The notes: a model not told the origin generated them from the letters alone. Counted from the first letter of the stretch, positions 19,358 to 29,721 are shown. The stretch is DNA of 64,000 bases from Mesorhizobium liriopis (GCF_024053505.1 NZ_JAMXQS010000005.1:371655-435654); one strand, 5' to 3'. Numbers and translations are program-made.

Positions 19358-19539
19358 GGAACCGCTGCGTTGCTTGAAGCCGTCATCCGTCCCCTCAGGA
19401 GATCAATGACAACGGTTTGATTATGCGCCAGCGAAAAGGGCGTGTCGCCGGACCATGGTCGGACGTCATGCCCTGCGAAAGGACGGCTGGGCGAAAAGGG
19501 CTTGCGGGCAGCGATGGCAACCGCCGCCCGCCGGTTGGA

Positions 19540-19926
19540 TCAGTCGTCCGAGCCGTGCCCGCCGCCATGGTTGCCACCCTCATGGCCACCACCGCCACGG
19601 TTGCCACCATGGTCGTCACCGCCACCGTGATTGCCACTGCCGCCACGATTTCCGCCATGATCATCCCCGCCATTGCGATTGCCACCGCGATTGCCGCCGT
19701 GGTCATCGCCAGCACGGTCATCGCCGCCGCGCACATGGCCGACCGGGTCATCGGCACCGCGTCCCTGGCGGACATGGCCTGCCGGATCGTCGGCACCGCG
19801 ACGGGCAAGCGCCTGAGCTTCGCTCACGCGAATGCCTTCCTTGGAAATCTGGACGGCAACAGGGGCGGCCGAGAAGCCGAGCGCGAGGGCCAAGCCTAGG
19901 CTTGCCGTGGAAAGGGAAAGTTTCAT
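19540..19926 (-). CDS. Exported Gly/His/Asp-rich small protein
   Basis: From ATG 19926, preceded by CTGGAGAAACC, the product is 128 residues. MKLSLSTASLGLALALGFSA is a clear signal peptide. A short segment (VQISKEGIRVSEAQALARRG) leads into repeats such as GADDPAGHVRQGR, GADDPVGHVR and GGDDHGGNRGG. The Asp/His-rich repeats could bind metal ions, which is inference from composition. It lies upstream of, and on the same strand as, the Gly/Ser-rich gene at 18.7 kb, and the two share compositional style. Confidence 0.6.
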   Translation of the reverse strand: MKLSLSTASLGLALALGFSAAPVAVQISKEGIRVSEAQALARRGADDPAGHVRQGRGADDPVGHVRGGDDRAGDDHGGNRGGNRNGGDDHGGNRGGSGNHGGGDDHGGNRGGGGHEGGNHGGGHGSDD

Positions 19927-20094
19927 GGGGGTTTCTCCAGTGATCCCGCCGAACCGTCTATGCCGAGTTCGGTCTCGTGTTTCGAACAAGGTGGAGAATG
20001 GCCGCCCGGATGGTAGCGGTCGATCCGGCCGAGACTTCTGCGCGGACCTTGGAGCCAAGGGTCTGGCTTCGACCACGACCATGGTCGGAACCCA

Positions 20095-20128
20095 AGAAAA
20101 AGCCCCGCGGGATCGCTCCCGCGGGGCT
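20095..20128 (-). terminator. Rho-independent terminator of rpsA
   Basis: Arms GCCCCGCGGG (20102-20111) and CCCGCGGGGC (20118-20127) form a 10-bp GC stem with a 6-base loop. Read on the minus strand the stem is followed by CTTTTTC. It lies 30 bases beyond the rpsA stop. Confidence 0.9.
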
Positions 20129-20156
20129 TGGGTTTGTTTTGAAGCTTCTGAAAAGC

Positions 20157-21881
20157 TTACTCGTCGCCGCGGCCCTTGAGGGCAGCGCCGAGAATGTCGC
20201 CGAGCGAAGCGCCGGAATCGGTCGATCCGTACTGGGCAACCGCTTCCTTTTCTTCGGCGATCTCGAGCGCCTTGATCGAGACCTGCAGCTTCTTGGTCTT
20301 CTTGTCCCAGGCGATCACACGGGCATCGACCTTCTGGCCGACCGTGAAGCGCTCGGGGCGCTGCTCGTCGCGGTCACGCGACAGATCGTTGCGCTTGATG
20401 AAGGTGTCGAAGCCGAAATCGACCAGCTTCACCTCGATGCCGCCATCCTTGATCGCGATCACTTCGCAGGTGACGACGGCGTTCTTGCGCAGCTCGCCGC
20501 CCGTCGAGACCTCGTTCGAAGCACCGCCGCCGCTCTGGCCGAGCTGCTTGATGCCGAGCGAGATGCGCTCCTTCTCGACATCGACGTCGAGAACCTGAGC
20601 CTGCACCATCTGGCCGCGCTGATACTCCTCGATGACCTGCTCGCCCGGACGCTGCCAGTCGAGGTCGGAAAGGTGCACCATGCCGTCCACATCGCCTTCG
20701 AGGCCGATGAACAGACCGAACTCGGTCTTGTTCTTGACCTCGCCCTCGACCTGAGTGCCGACGGGGTGATTGCGGGCGAAGGCTTCCCATGGGTTCTCGA
20801 GCGTCTGCTTGAGGCCCAACGAAATGCGACGCTTGCTTGGATCGACCTCGAGCACCACCACATCCGCCTGCTGCGAGGTGGACAGGATCTTGCCCGGATG
20901 GACGTTCTTCTTGGTCCACGACATCTCGGACACGTGGATAAGGCCCTCGATGCCCGGCTCGAGTTCCACGAACGCACCGTAGTCGGTGATGTTCGTGACC
21001 GTGCCGTGGATCTTCTTGCCGATCGGATACTTGGTGCCGATGTCGCCCCATGGATCGCTCTCGAGCTGCTTCATGCCGAGCGAGATGCGGTGGGTTTCCT
21101 GGTTGATGCGGATGATCTGCACGCGAACCGTCTGGCCGATCTGCAGGATCTCGGTCGGATGGTTGACGCGGCGCCATGCCATGTCGGTGACGTGCAGCAG
21201 GCCGTCGATGCCGCCCAGATCCACGAACGCGCCATAATCGGTGATGTTCTTGACGACACCCTCGACCACCTGGCCTTCTTCGAGGTTCTGCACGATCTCC
21301 GAGCGCTGCTCGGCACGGCTCTCTTCGAGCACAGTGCGGCGCGACACCACGATGTTGCCGCGACGGCGATCCATCTTGAGGATCTCGAAGGGCTGCGGGG
21401 TGTGCATGAGGGGCGTGACGTCGCGGATCGGACGGATATCGACCTGGGAGCGGGGCAGGAACGCCACCGCACCGTCGAGATCGACCGTGAAGCCGCCCTT
21501 GACCTGATTGAAGATGATGCCCTCGACGCGCTCGGAGCGCGAGAACTTCTCTTCGAGGCGGACCCACGACTCTTCGCGGCGTGCCTTGTCGCGGCTGAGC
21601 ATGGCTTCGCCCAGCGCGTTTTCGATGCGCTCGACATAGACTTCGACGGTGTCGCCGACATTCAGCTGGCCGTCCTTGGCCTTGGCGCCGAATTCCTTGA
21701 GCGGAACGCGGCCTTCGACCTTCAGGCCGACATCGATGATGGCCATGTCCTTTTCAACGGCGACGACGCGGCCGCGAACGACCTGGCCTTCACCGGAATG
21801 GCCATCGGAAAAGCTTTCTTCCAACAGCGCCGCGAAATCGTCGCGGCTGGGGTTTGCCGATTGGGCAACGGTTTGTGACAT
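20157..21881 (-). CDS. rpsA: 30S ribosomal protein S1
   Basis: The 574-residue acidic protein contains six S1 OB-fold repeats. Diagnostic segments include VVRGRVVAVEKDMAIIDVGL, VEGVVKNITDYGAFVDLGG, VTNITDYGAFVELEPGIEGL, VKNKTEFGLFIGLEGDVDGM and repeated RISLGKQ-type repeat ends. S1 binds mRNA leaders on the 30S subunit and is essential for initiation on structured or weak-SD messages. CAGGAGATCAA precedes the ATG. The order on the minus strand, aroA-membrane protein-cmk-rpsA, is the conserved alphaproteobacterial arrangement. An 18-base palindrome lies in the leader. Confidence 0.98.
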   Translation of the reverse strand: MSQTVAQSANPSRDDFAALLEESFSDGHSGEGQVVRGRVVAVEKDMAIIDVGLKVEGRVPLKEFGAKAKDGQLNVGDTVEVYVERIENALGEAMLSRDKARREESWVRLEEKFSRSERVEGIIFNQVKGGFTVDLDGAVAFLPRSQVDIRPIRDVTPLMHTPQPFEILKMDRRRGNIVVSRRTVLEESRAEQRSEIVQNLEEGQVVEGVVKNITDYGAFVDLGGIDGLLHVTDMAWRRVNHPTEILQIGQTVRVQIIRINQETHRISLGMKQLESDPWGDIGTKYPIGKKIHGTVTNITDYGAFVELEPGIEGLIHVSEMSWTKKNVHPGKILSTSQQADVVVLEVDPSKRRISLGLKQTLENPWEAFARNHPVGTQVEGEVKNKTEFGLFIGLEGDVDGMVHLSDLDWQRPGEQVIEEYQRGQMVQAQVLDVDVEKERISLGIKQLGQSGGGASNEVSTGGELRKNAVVTCEVIAIKDGGIEVKLVDFGFDTFIKRNDLSRDRDEQRPERFTVGQKVDARVIAWDKKTKKLQVSIKALEIAEEKEAVAQYGSTDSGASLGDILGAALKGRGDE

Positions 21882-21897
21882 TTGATCTCCTGGAAAC

Positions 21898-21915
21898 GCC
21901 TCTTCATGAAGAGGC
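21898..21915 (-). promoter_or_regulatory. Palindromic hairpin in the rpsA leader
   Basis: GCCTCTTCATGAAGAGGC is a perfect 18-base palindrome, 16 bases upstream of the rpsA ATG and just before its ribosome-binding site. S1 represses its own mRNA in enterobacteria through leader structure. Whether this hairpin does the same here is inference. Confidence 0.45.
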
Positions 21916-22106
21916 AGCGCCGGGTATGGGTTCGTGTTGCGTTTGCTCTGCGGAGGATTCCGGAACAGGTACGAGACCTGAACGAGCCATCCGGTCAGGA
22001 TGGCGTCCGGCGCGAATGGAATCCGGCAGAACGGGTTATGGTGCCGATATGGGGATTTGCGCCGCCTTCCGCAACGATGCGAAACACTGGCGCCCCATGG
22101 GCCGGC

Positions 22107-22751
22107 TCAGCTTCCTGCGTCCAACGCCTTGTCGATGATGGCGCAGGCCGCAGTGAATGCGGCGTCTATATCGAGTTCGCTTGTGTCGAGCAAGTGCGCG
22201 TCGGCTGCAGGCTTGAGGGGCGAATCCGCGCGGCCGCTGTCACGCGCATCGCGGGCCTCTATGTCCTTGCGGATCGTTTCCAGATCGCCCGTGCCACCTC
22301 GCGCCTCGATCTCGGCCAAGCGACGCTCGGCACGGACCTGCGGCGAGGCCGTGAGATAGATCTTCACATCGGCATCGGGACAGACCACCGTGCCGATGTC
22401 GCGCCCGTCGAGCACCGCCCCCTTGGGATTCTGCGCGAAGGCACGCTGCTTTTCGACGAGCACCCTTCGCACCATCGGAAACACCGCGATCCGCGACGCC
22501 GCCTCGCCTACCGCGTGAAGCGACAGCATGGCCTTGTCCATGCGTCCGAGATCGACGCGTCCCGCCTCCTCCGCCGCCAGTTCCTCGCGATCGAGCGGCA
22601 GGTTTTTGGACAACAGCATCTGCGCGACCGCGCGATAGCTCAGACCCGTATCCAGGAAGGGCAGCCGATAGCGCTCCGCTAGAAGCCTTGCCAGCGTGCC
22701 CTTGCCGGACGCGGCTGGACCGTCGATGGCGATCACCAGATTGGTTTTCAT
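22107..22751 (-). CDS. cmk: Cytidylate kinase
   Basis: From ATG 22751 the protein is 214 residues. It has the P-loop [30 protein letters not shown], the CMP-binding [20 protein letters not shown] and the lid segment [12 protein letters not shown]. It phosphorylates CMP/dCMP with ATP in pyrimidine nucleotide synthesis. Its ATG overlaps the TGA of the upstream small membrane protein gene by four bases, indicating translational coupling. An upstream extension of the frame is a Lys/Arg-rich artefact of two short tandem repeats and is not used. Confidence 0.97.
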   Translation of the reverse strand: MKTNLVIAIDGPAASGKGTLARLLAERYRLPFLDTGLSYRAVAQMLLSKNLPLDREELAAEEAGRVDLGRMDKAMLSLHAVGEAASRIAVFPMVRRVLVEKQRAFAQNPKGAVLDGRDIGTVVCPDADVKIYLTASPQVRAERRLAEIEARGGTGDLETIRKDIEARDARDSGRADSPLKPAADAHLLDTSELDIDAAFTAACAIIDKALDAGS

Positions 22752-23152
22752 GCGTTCGTCTTTCTTTTTCCGGCGAGGCTTTTTCCGGCGAGGATGGTGC
22801 CGATCATATAGCCCAGGATCGAGCCGAAGGCGGGCGAGAGAGCGAGAAAAGCATACGCACCCCATTCACTCACCGGCTTTTCTACCGGAGCCACCGCCAC
22901 CCCGACACCAAGCGGGTCCACCTCCACGCGCCCGATGCCGCTGACGACGTAGAAGGCGATCAGGACGAGCGGCAGAATGAGAAGGAAAACTGTCGCCGCC
23001 CTGCCCGGTCTTCCGCGCGACCTGCCATCCACCTCAACCGAGGCGCTCGCGAACGCTATCTTGCCTGACCAGACCGCGAAAGGAATGCCGAGCATCGCGT
23101 AAAGCAGAAGCGTGGTAAGCGCGGAAGCGAAAAATTCAGCCTGCGCGCCCAT
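22748..23152 (-). CDS. Small membrane protein between aroA and cmk
   Basis: The 134-residue protein shows three hydrophobic segments: [18 protein letters not shown] near 11-28, [19 protein letters not shown] near 54-72, and [20 protein letters not shown] near 99-118. It ends in a basic tail ([12 protein letters not shown]). I recognise no family. It lies 3 bases after the aroA stop and overlaps cmk by 4, so it is part of the aroA-cmk-rpsA operon. Confidence 0.75.
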   Translation of the reverse strand: MGAQAEFFASALTTLLLYAMLGIPFAVWSGKIAFASASVEVDGRSRGRPGRAATVFLLILPLVLIAFYVVSGIGRVEVDPLGVGVAVAPVEKPVSEWGAYAFLALSPAFGSILGYMIGTILAGKSLAGKRKTNA

Positions 23153-23155
23153 GGT

Positions 23156-24574
<1,419 letters not shown>

Positions 24575-24702
24575 CTAGCGCATCACAAGGCATCCGTGAA
24601 CGCTTTTCGCACGGCATGGCCCAAGAGCCGCCATTTGCGTTTGACGGCTCGGCGCATCTGTGTCTAAGGGACGAAAAAGGCTCTCAAGCGAGGTTTTCAG
24701 CC

Positions 24703-25095
24703 GTGGCCGATCCCAAGCTCGGAACAAAACGCATCGACCCGGAAACGGGCCGCAAATTCTATGATCTGAACAAGGATCCGATCGTGTCGCCCTATACGGG
24801 CACCGCTTATCCGCGCACCTATTTCGAAACGAGCTCGCCCGCGAGCAGCGTGCGTGATCAGGATGAGGAAGTGGAAGAGCGCGACGACGAGAAGGAAGAA
24901 AGCGCCGACACCGTTTCGCTCGAAGAGGCCGACGACGAGGCCAAGGGCGGCAGCGACGATGTCGATCTCGGCGACGACGAGGAAGACGACGTCGATCTGG
25001 GCGACGATGACGACGACACCTTCCTCGAAGACGAGGAAGAAGGCGACGACGACATGAGCGACATCGTCAACCGCGAGGAAGACGACGAAAGCTGA
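24703..25095 (+). CDS. FYDLN-acid family protein (TIGR02300)
   Basis: From GTG 24703, with GCGAGG 9 bases upstream, the product is 130 residues. The N-terminus DPKLGTKRIDPETGRKFYDL is followed by NKDPIVSPYTGTAYPRTYFE. This short conserved domain defines the alphaproteobacterial FYDLN-acid family. The remainder is almost entirely Asp/Glu (DDVDLGDDEEDDVDLGDD). The function is unknown. It is divergent from aroA, as in related genomes. An upstream in-frame ATG at 24562 would add an unconserved extension, so the GTG is preferred. Confidence 0.85.
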   Translation: MADPKLGTKRIDPETGRKFYDLNKDPIVSPYTGTAYPRTYFETSSPASSVRDQDEEVEERDDEKEESADTVSLEEADDEAKGGSDDVDLGDDEEDDVDLGDDDDDTFLEDEEEGDDDMSDIVNREEDDES

Positions 25096-25180
25096 TCCGG
25101 CGAAACGCAGGCTCGCGGCCGGGTGCAACCGGCGCGGGCTTGGACGGATCGACCCGGGCACCTCATCGCCCTTGCCTTCG

Positions 25181-25206
25181 AGGCCGCGCCAAGCGCGGCC
25201 TTTTCG
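25181..25206 (+). terminator. Rho-independent terminator after the FYDLN-acid gene
   Basis: GGCCGCGC (25182-25189) and GCGCGGCC (25193-25200) form an 8-bp stem with a CAA loop, followed by TTTTCG. It lies 86 bases beyond the stop on the same strand. Confidence 0.8.
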
Positions 25207-25375
25207 ATTTTCGCGGGCTGGGTCGCCACCACCTCTCACAGCGTCATCAAGGAAATTTCCCTCAAGCCCAAAAAGGCTCGCCAAGCCGCTTGATCTTGGC
25301 AGCCGGCAACGATAGAAGCCGCCTCGAACACGGCAGAGGCACCCAAACCTCCGCCCGCCCGCCTGCCGGGCCAGT

Positions 25376-25451
<76 letters not shown>

Positions 25452-25808
25452 AACAGTCTCCTGTGCTGGGTACTATTCCCGCGTTCTGCGAATAGTGTCG
25501 ACTTTTCCGCCACTTAGCGCCCTGCCTTGCCGATTGCGTGGTCCGTTGTCTCTGCGAGACGGCTCGTTTCGAGCATGATTTCAGGCTCAGTCTCAGCCCG
25601 CTCTTGAGCGTGACCACTTGTTTGCCAAAGCGATGGTTGTGCATCGAGGCGATGCAGGCCTGATGCACGTGTGATCATCACTGTGATTCTGTGCTGGGTT
25701 GGTGAGCACCACAGCCGAGCTGCAATACCAGTTGTCCAGCGCTGGAATGCGCTGCACGAGAAGTGGGATCGAAGCTACTTCGGATTGTTGGGGTAGATGG
25801 AGATTGCT
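25452..25808. other. Gap between tRNA-Ala and recombinase gene
   Basis: No supported gene. Frames on the minus strand that run through the tRNA are annotation artefacts. The 11-mer CTGTGCTGGGT occurs twice as a direct repeat (25461-25471 and 25689-25699). No duplicate of the tRNA 3' end was found here or at the far end of the putative island. Confidence 0.5.
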
Positions 25809-27593
25809 TTAGGCGTGGCAGCCTGAGGGTCCGATTCGGCAACCCAGCATCCGTGCCTGCTCTTGCCAGTTCAGCGGCAGGTCAATCAGCCGGGCAAGTT
25901 TGCGCGCCGTCAGATCAGCAGGATGCCTACCGGTCATGATTGCGGCCGTGATAGCAGGGCCCAGGAAAGCCAAGGGCAAGATGCGGCTGATGTCAGCACG
26001 ATGCACACCACTGATGCCGGCAACCTCGCCGATGGTACGGCCTTTCCCATCTGTCAGCTGAGCGAGGTAGTGATGGGCCTTGGCAATCTGGTCGACGAGA
26101 GCTTGGTCACGCGTTGGCCGTGACTGAGCTGTGCCCTCCACGACAATCCGTGCTTCTTGGCCACGACGGGCGAGCGCGATCGGAAGCGTAACGCGCGTGC
26201 AGTTCTCAGCCGTGGCGGTTTGGCTTGCAGCATCCTCACCCAGCAAGATCGCAACAAGCGCTGCGTGGTCGATGGCAAGGGTGATGGAGCCGGGCGCAAG
26301 CTCGACCCTCGGGAAGATCGCCTGCAGCGTTTGGCGCCGCATAGACGGTGCGCACGTGTCAGTGATTCGTTGTTTGATGTTCAGAGCTGCTGCAAGCCCG
26401 GCCTCGATGCGATGCGGCTCAGCGTGCTGCCTGATCCAGCTGGCCAGTTGGGCTCGGTCATCGAGCAATGCGAGCATGTGATCGACCACCACCCCTTCCA
26501 GTTCCGCTGCAGGCAGGCGCCAGCCTTCGCTCGTTGGTAACTGAACTTTGGATGCAGCCTCCTCTTTATTCGTCCGCCTGCCCTTCAGTTTGGCCGAGAT
26601 ATAGTAGCGGTAGCGCTTGCCATGGTTTGCCGCATGCGCGGGGCTGAGCCGCTCCCCGGCTTCATCGAACACAATGCCAGTCAGCAGATGCAGGTCAGGT
26701 GCATTCTTCCTGGCACGGCGGGCTGGAGCACGTTCAGCGAGTAGCAACTGGGCTCGCGCGAAGACGGCTTCTTCGATGATGCCTTGGTGCTCGCCTTCAT
26801 GGACTGCGCCCTTGTGACGAAGCTTGCCGACGTAGATCGGGTTGGCAAGCAGATGGTAGAGCTGACCACGGCTGAGCGGTCGGGTGCCTTCTCCCGAATC
26901 CTCTCGCAGTTTGTCCGCGAGAAGCGAAACTGATCGCAGCTCACAATAGCGCTCGAAGATATTACGCACACGATCGGCAGCGCTCGGTTCAACGATCAGC
27001 TTTCTGTCTTCGACCCTGTATCCCAGCGGCACGCGCCCTCCCATCCACATGCCTTTCTTCTTCGACGCCGCAATCTTGTCGCGGATGCGCTCGGCTGTAA
27101 CCTCTCTTTCGAACTGGGCAAAGGACAACAAGACATTGAGTGTCAGCCGGCCCATGCTCGTTGTGGTGTTGAAGGCTTGGGTGACCGAGACAAACGACAC
27201 ATTGTGCTGGTCAAATACATCCACAATGCGAGCGAAGTCCATCAGCGAGCGGGTCAGGCGATCAATCTTATAGACCACCACCACATCGATCCGTCTGTCA
27301 CGGATATCTTGCAACAGCCGTTGGAGTGCGGGGCGCTCGAGGGTTCCGCCTGAGAGCCCGCCATCGTCATAGTGGTCATGGACAAGCGTCCAGCCAAGTC
27401 CTGCTTGCGAGAGCACATAGGCTGAGCAGGCTTCGCGCTGGGCATCAAGGCTGTTGAACGCTTGACCAAGGCCCTCCTCCGAGCTCTTGCGGGTGTAGAC
27501 CGCACACCGCAGGTTGGGCCCAGTGGATGAACTGGCGATCCCCGCCCCTGAAGAATGGCCCGGCTTACCTCTGCTTCTCTTTCCCATTGTCAC
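25809..27593 (-). CDS. Large serine recombinase
   Basis: The 594-residue protein has an N-terminal resolvase catalytic domain (LRCAVYTRKSSEEGLGQAFN with nucleophile Ser near 37, YDDGGLSGGTLERPAL, VVVYKIDRLTRSLMDF). The E helix (QFEREVTAERIRDKIAASK) and the recombinase DNA-binding domain (RVPLGYRVEDRKLIV, YVGKLRHKGAVHEGEH) follow. The zinc-ribbon region reads GIVFDEAGERLSPAHAANHG without the usual cysteine pairs. It would catalyse integration/excision or inversion. GTG 27593 overlaps the upstream DUF2924 stop; ATG 27587 is the alternative. It is the last gene of a DUF3489-DUF2924-recombinase operon beside tRNA-Ala. Confidence 0.93.
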   Translation of the reverse strand: MTMGKRSRGKPGHSSGAGIASSSTGPNLRCAVYTRKSSEEGLGQAFNSLDAQREACSAYVLSQAGLGWTLVHDHYDDGGLSGGTLERPALQRLLQDIRDRRIDVVVVYKIDRLTRSLMDFARIVDVFDQHNVSFVSVTQAFNTTTSMGRLTLNVLLSFAQFEREVTAERIRDKIAASKKKGMWMGGRVPLGYRVEDRKLIVEPSAADRVRNIFERYCELRSVSLLADKLREDSGEGTRPLSRGQLYHLLANPIYVGKLRHKGAVHEGEHQGIIEEAVFARAQLLLAERAPARRARKNAPDLHLLTGIVFDEAGERLSPAHAANHGKRYRYYISAKLKGRRTNKEEAASKVQLPTSEGWRLPAAELEGVVVDHMLALLDDRAQLASWIRQHAEPHRIEAGLAAALNIKQRITDTCAPSMRRQTLQAIFPRVELAPGSITLAIDHAALVAILLGEDAASQTATAENCTRVTLPIALARRGQEARIVVEGTAQSRPTRDQALVDQIAKAHHYLAQLTDGKGRTIGEVAGISGVHRADISRILPLAFLGPAITAAIMTGRHPADLTARKLARLIDLPLNWQEQARMLGCRIGPSGCHA

Positions 27594-28117
27594 AACCCAA
27601 AGAAGCGCGGGCCTGACCAGTGGGCGCCGGTGATCAGCTTGGCGATGGCAGAGAGTGAGCGGTGCCGGGTGCCTTGGAAAACGAAGCCGTTGTCCACCAC
27701 GTCGACCACATGCGTGACCCCGTTCCAGTCACGCAGCAGGCGCGCACCGGACGAAAGCGTGCGGCGCTCGGGCATGCGTAGCGTGGTTGCGGCTGAGGAG
27801 GCAGATAAGACAGCCCCTTCGGCGGCATCGAGCCCCACCCTCACCTCCTTACGCCCCGTCTTCTGCGCCACGCCTGCCACCGCACGCTTGAGCATCCGCC
27901 TGGCGTCAGGAGCCAGTCCGCTTCCGTGCTTTGTCTGCACGTCGAAGGCTGCCGCGTGCAAAAGCAGTTCGCGGCGCACGCCCGGCGGGGGCGGACAGCC
28001 AAACTGGGCTGCCCAGCGCTCGGCCAGTGCGTCACGCGAGAGAGCGTCCAGCTTGGCAAGTTGATCCGAAACAGTTGAAGCCGTCCGGCGGGGCACCGGC
28101 AAAGTAGCGCCGCTCAT
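27590..28117 (-). CDS. DUF2924 family protein
   Basis: The 175-residue protein contains the family segments LSRDALAERWAAQFGCPPPP, RRELLLHAAAFDVQ, GARLLRDWNGVTHVV and VFQGTRHRSLSAIAKLITGA. The last is the DUF2924 core also found beside recombinases in alphaproteobacterial mobile elements. The biochemical role is unknown. The C-terminal part resembles small DNA-processing accessory domains in spacing only. It overlaps both neighbours by about four bases (DUF3489 upstream, recombinase downstream), so all three are probably translated as a unit. It may direct or restrain the recombinase. Confidence 0.85.
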   Translation of the reverse strand: MSGATLPVPRRTASTVSDQLAKLDALSRDALAERWAAQFGCPPPPGVRRELLLHAAAFDVQTKHGSGLAPDARRMLKRAVAGVAQKTGRKEVRVGLDAAEGAVLSASSAATTLRMPERRTLSSGARLLRDWNGVTHVVDVVDNGFVFQGTRHRSLSAIAKLITGAHWSGPRFFGL

Positions 28118-28500
28118 GCCTCCTCTCCGCTATCAGCTCCATTAGCTACGCTGGCTGCAGTCGCCTCCGCATCAACCTGCATCCTGTCGGCCGTTGGCTC
28201 TGTCCTGATGGTAACCTCCTTCTGGCTTGGGTCTATTGCGACGTGGTACCGCCGAGTGCCGTCCTTGGCGGTTTCGCTTGTGAGCGTCAGGCCGAGTTTC
28301 TTGCGTACGGTGCCTGATAAGAAACCACGCACCGAGTGGGCCTGCCAGCCAGTCAGATCCTGCAACTGCGCCAAGGTCGCGCCCCTAGCCGAACGAAGCT
28401 GCTTGAGAACAAGGTCAGCTTTGGTGGGTGCGGGCACCGCCTTCGCAGCACCAGCCTTCCTAGGCTTTGCAGCTGAAGCGGGTTCCATCTGCGTTGTCAT
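28114..28500 (-). CDS. DUF3489 family protein
   Basis: The 128-residue protein has an Ala/Lys-rich N-terminus, then TKADLVLKQLRSARGATLAQ, LQDLTGWQAHSVRGFLSGTV, RKKLGLTLTSETAKDGTRRY. This is the DUF3489 winged-helix-like domain. The fold suggests DNA binding. It is the first gene of the operon ending in the recombinase and could act as its regulator or directionality factor; that is inference from position. Confidence 0.85.
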   Translation of the reverse strand: MTTQMEPASAAKPRKAGAAKAVPAPTKADLVLKQLRSARGATLAQLQDLTGWQAHSVRGFLSGTVRKKLGLTLTSETAKDGTRRYHVAIDPSQKEVTIRTEPTADRMQVDAEATAASVANGADSGEEA

Positions 28501-28618
28501 GCATTCTCTCCATCTTATTCAGCCTGTCCGACCATTCGGAGCGGCTGTACTGACGCAAGCCCGGACATGAGCCGGGCAGATGGAGGAAAGGAGAGGTCGG
28601 CCTAGCGACGCGGAGAAC

Positions 28619-28870
28619 TCATGAGTGAGTGCCCTCCTCCCCACCCATTGCCCTAGCCTCGCTTGAAAAAGCCAACTCCCAGTTCGCACTCAGGCGCTCG
28701 ATGATCTCAACCGAGCAGCCGGCCAGTGCACCAATCGCGTCTGGTTCGATGTGGTCGTGTGCTTCACCCATGATACGGGCAGTCAGCATCAGCCCATGCA
28801 AGCGGCGCAGTTCAGGCTCCATGGCAGACAGGTGGCGGCAATCTGAAGGGGAAGCAGTAGTGGCGGCCAT
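28619..28870 (-). CDS. Hypothetical protein upstream of DUF3489
   Basis: From ATG 28870, preceded by GAGGGG about 10 bases away, the product is 83 residues. Recognisable pieces are MEPELRRLHGLMLTARIMGE and EPDAIGALAGCSVEIIERLS. It is helical and acidic, with no domain I can name. It is on the same strand as the DUF3489-DUF2924-recombinase operon with a gap of about 118 bases, so it may belong to the same element. The frame is open to GTG 28921, which is less likely. Confidence 0.5.
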   Translation of the reverse strand: MAATTASPSDCRHLSAMEPELRRLHGLMLTARIMGEAHDHIEPDAIGALAGCSVEIIERLSANWELAFSSEARAMGGEEGTHS

Positions 28871-29415
28871 TAAACTGGACTGCCCCTCCGCTCTCTCTTG
28901 CTGCCCTTGGCCATGCTCCACCTTCAGCTCAATTGCGTCACATCGTGCCCTTCGAGATGGAGCAATGCTTGCCGTGCAGGGGAAGTCGAGAGAATTGTGC
29001 GGTGGATTGGGGGGCTGGGAAATGATGCTAGTTGGCCGCTTTGCGCCTCATTGCGGTCATTCAGGTTATCAAGATGTTGTCTCGAAAGCGGTCATGGCTG
29101 TGAGGTGATCAAACGTCAGGGTTGGAAGGGGGGAACAGTCAGTCCGCTTCTTGTGAATTGATGCGAGAAGCGGCCCCAAGTGTCGATACTACGGCTGAAC
29201 CACCATCGTCCTTCCGCTGTTGCCCGCAGCAAGGGCTTAGGGGCGAGACTTGATGCAAGACCGCTCTGTCAACAGCTTCTTGGCGGTGGTGAGGCGTTTT
29301 CAGATCAAATTGAACTAGTTTCGTTTACCGCTGCGTAACGAGGATTGGATCCCAGGACTGACAACCTACCCATGGTAGTTATCGTGCTTTCGACTCGTCA
29401 GGGGTGCTGCAAGCT
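28871..29415. other. Intergenic stretch with a short dispersed-repeat copy
   Basis: No supported gene. It contains a short copy of the dispersed repeat near 29034-29072 and otherwise shows nothing I can name. It separates the leftward recombinase operon from the rightward small genes. Confidence 0.5.
29034..29072. repeat. Dispersed repeat, short copy D
   Basis: GCCGCTTTGCGCCTCATTGC followed by GGTCATTC matches the right half of the longer copies at 38.65 and 57.45 kb, with few differences. Confidence 0.6.
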
Positions 29416-29661
29416 ATGGCGCCAGCTCACCGAACCAATGCCTACTTCTTTCATGTTCGACATGGTCGCTTCGAGCCTGACGAAGAAGGCAGACAGGTAC
29501 CATCGCGCGAAGAAGCTCGGCGCGAAGCGCTGAAGCAGGTGGGAGACATGCTGGCCGAAGCAGGCACTGATCGGTGGGACGGCAACGAGTGGCAGATGTT
29601 CGTCACCGATGAGAACGACCGTGTGACGTGCACCATCTCAATCAGCGTTGAAGACCGATAG
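29416..29661 (+). CDS. DUF6894-type small protein (copy 1)
   Basis: An 81-residue protein: TNAYFFHVRHGRFEPDEEGR, SREEARREALKQVGDMLAEA and WQMFVTDENDRVTCTISISV. The order YFFH-x-G-x-D-x-G, an alpha-helical middle with REA, then an E/Q-W-x-V-x-DE strand pair is the DUF6894 pattern, common and multi-copy in rhizobia. The function is unknown. ATG 29416 is used because homology begins a few residues later; an earlier ATG at 29404 exists. Confidence 0.65.
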   Translation: MAPAHRTNAYFFHVRHGRFEPDEEGRQVPSREEARREALKQVGDMLAEAGTDRWDGNEWQMFVTDENDRVTCTISISVEDR

Positions 29662-29721
29662 GCTCTTGTGTCCTTGCAACCCGCGTAGGAGGGTCGCACG
29701 GAACCACAACCAGGCATTCCC

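Noticed and set aside
18950..19720. Short tandem GCC/CCG-type repeats that could suggest a CRISPR array
   Set aside because: The repeats are coding triplet repeats of Gly-rich proteins without regular spacers.
18893..19943. Ala- and His-rich plus-strand frames opposite the Gly-rich genes
   Set aside because: They mirror the low-complexity repeats. The minus-strand frames have signal peptides and, in one case, a good ribosome-binding site.
19977..21878. A 633-codon open frame on the plus strand across rpsA
   Set aside because: It is antisense to a certain gene, rich in Asp/Leu/His from reversed codons, and has no domain.
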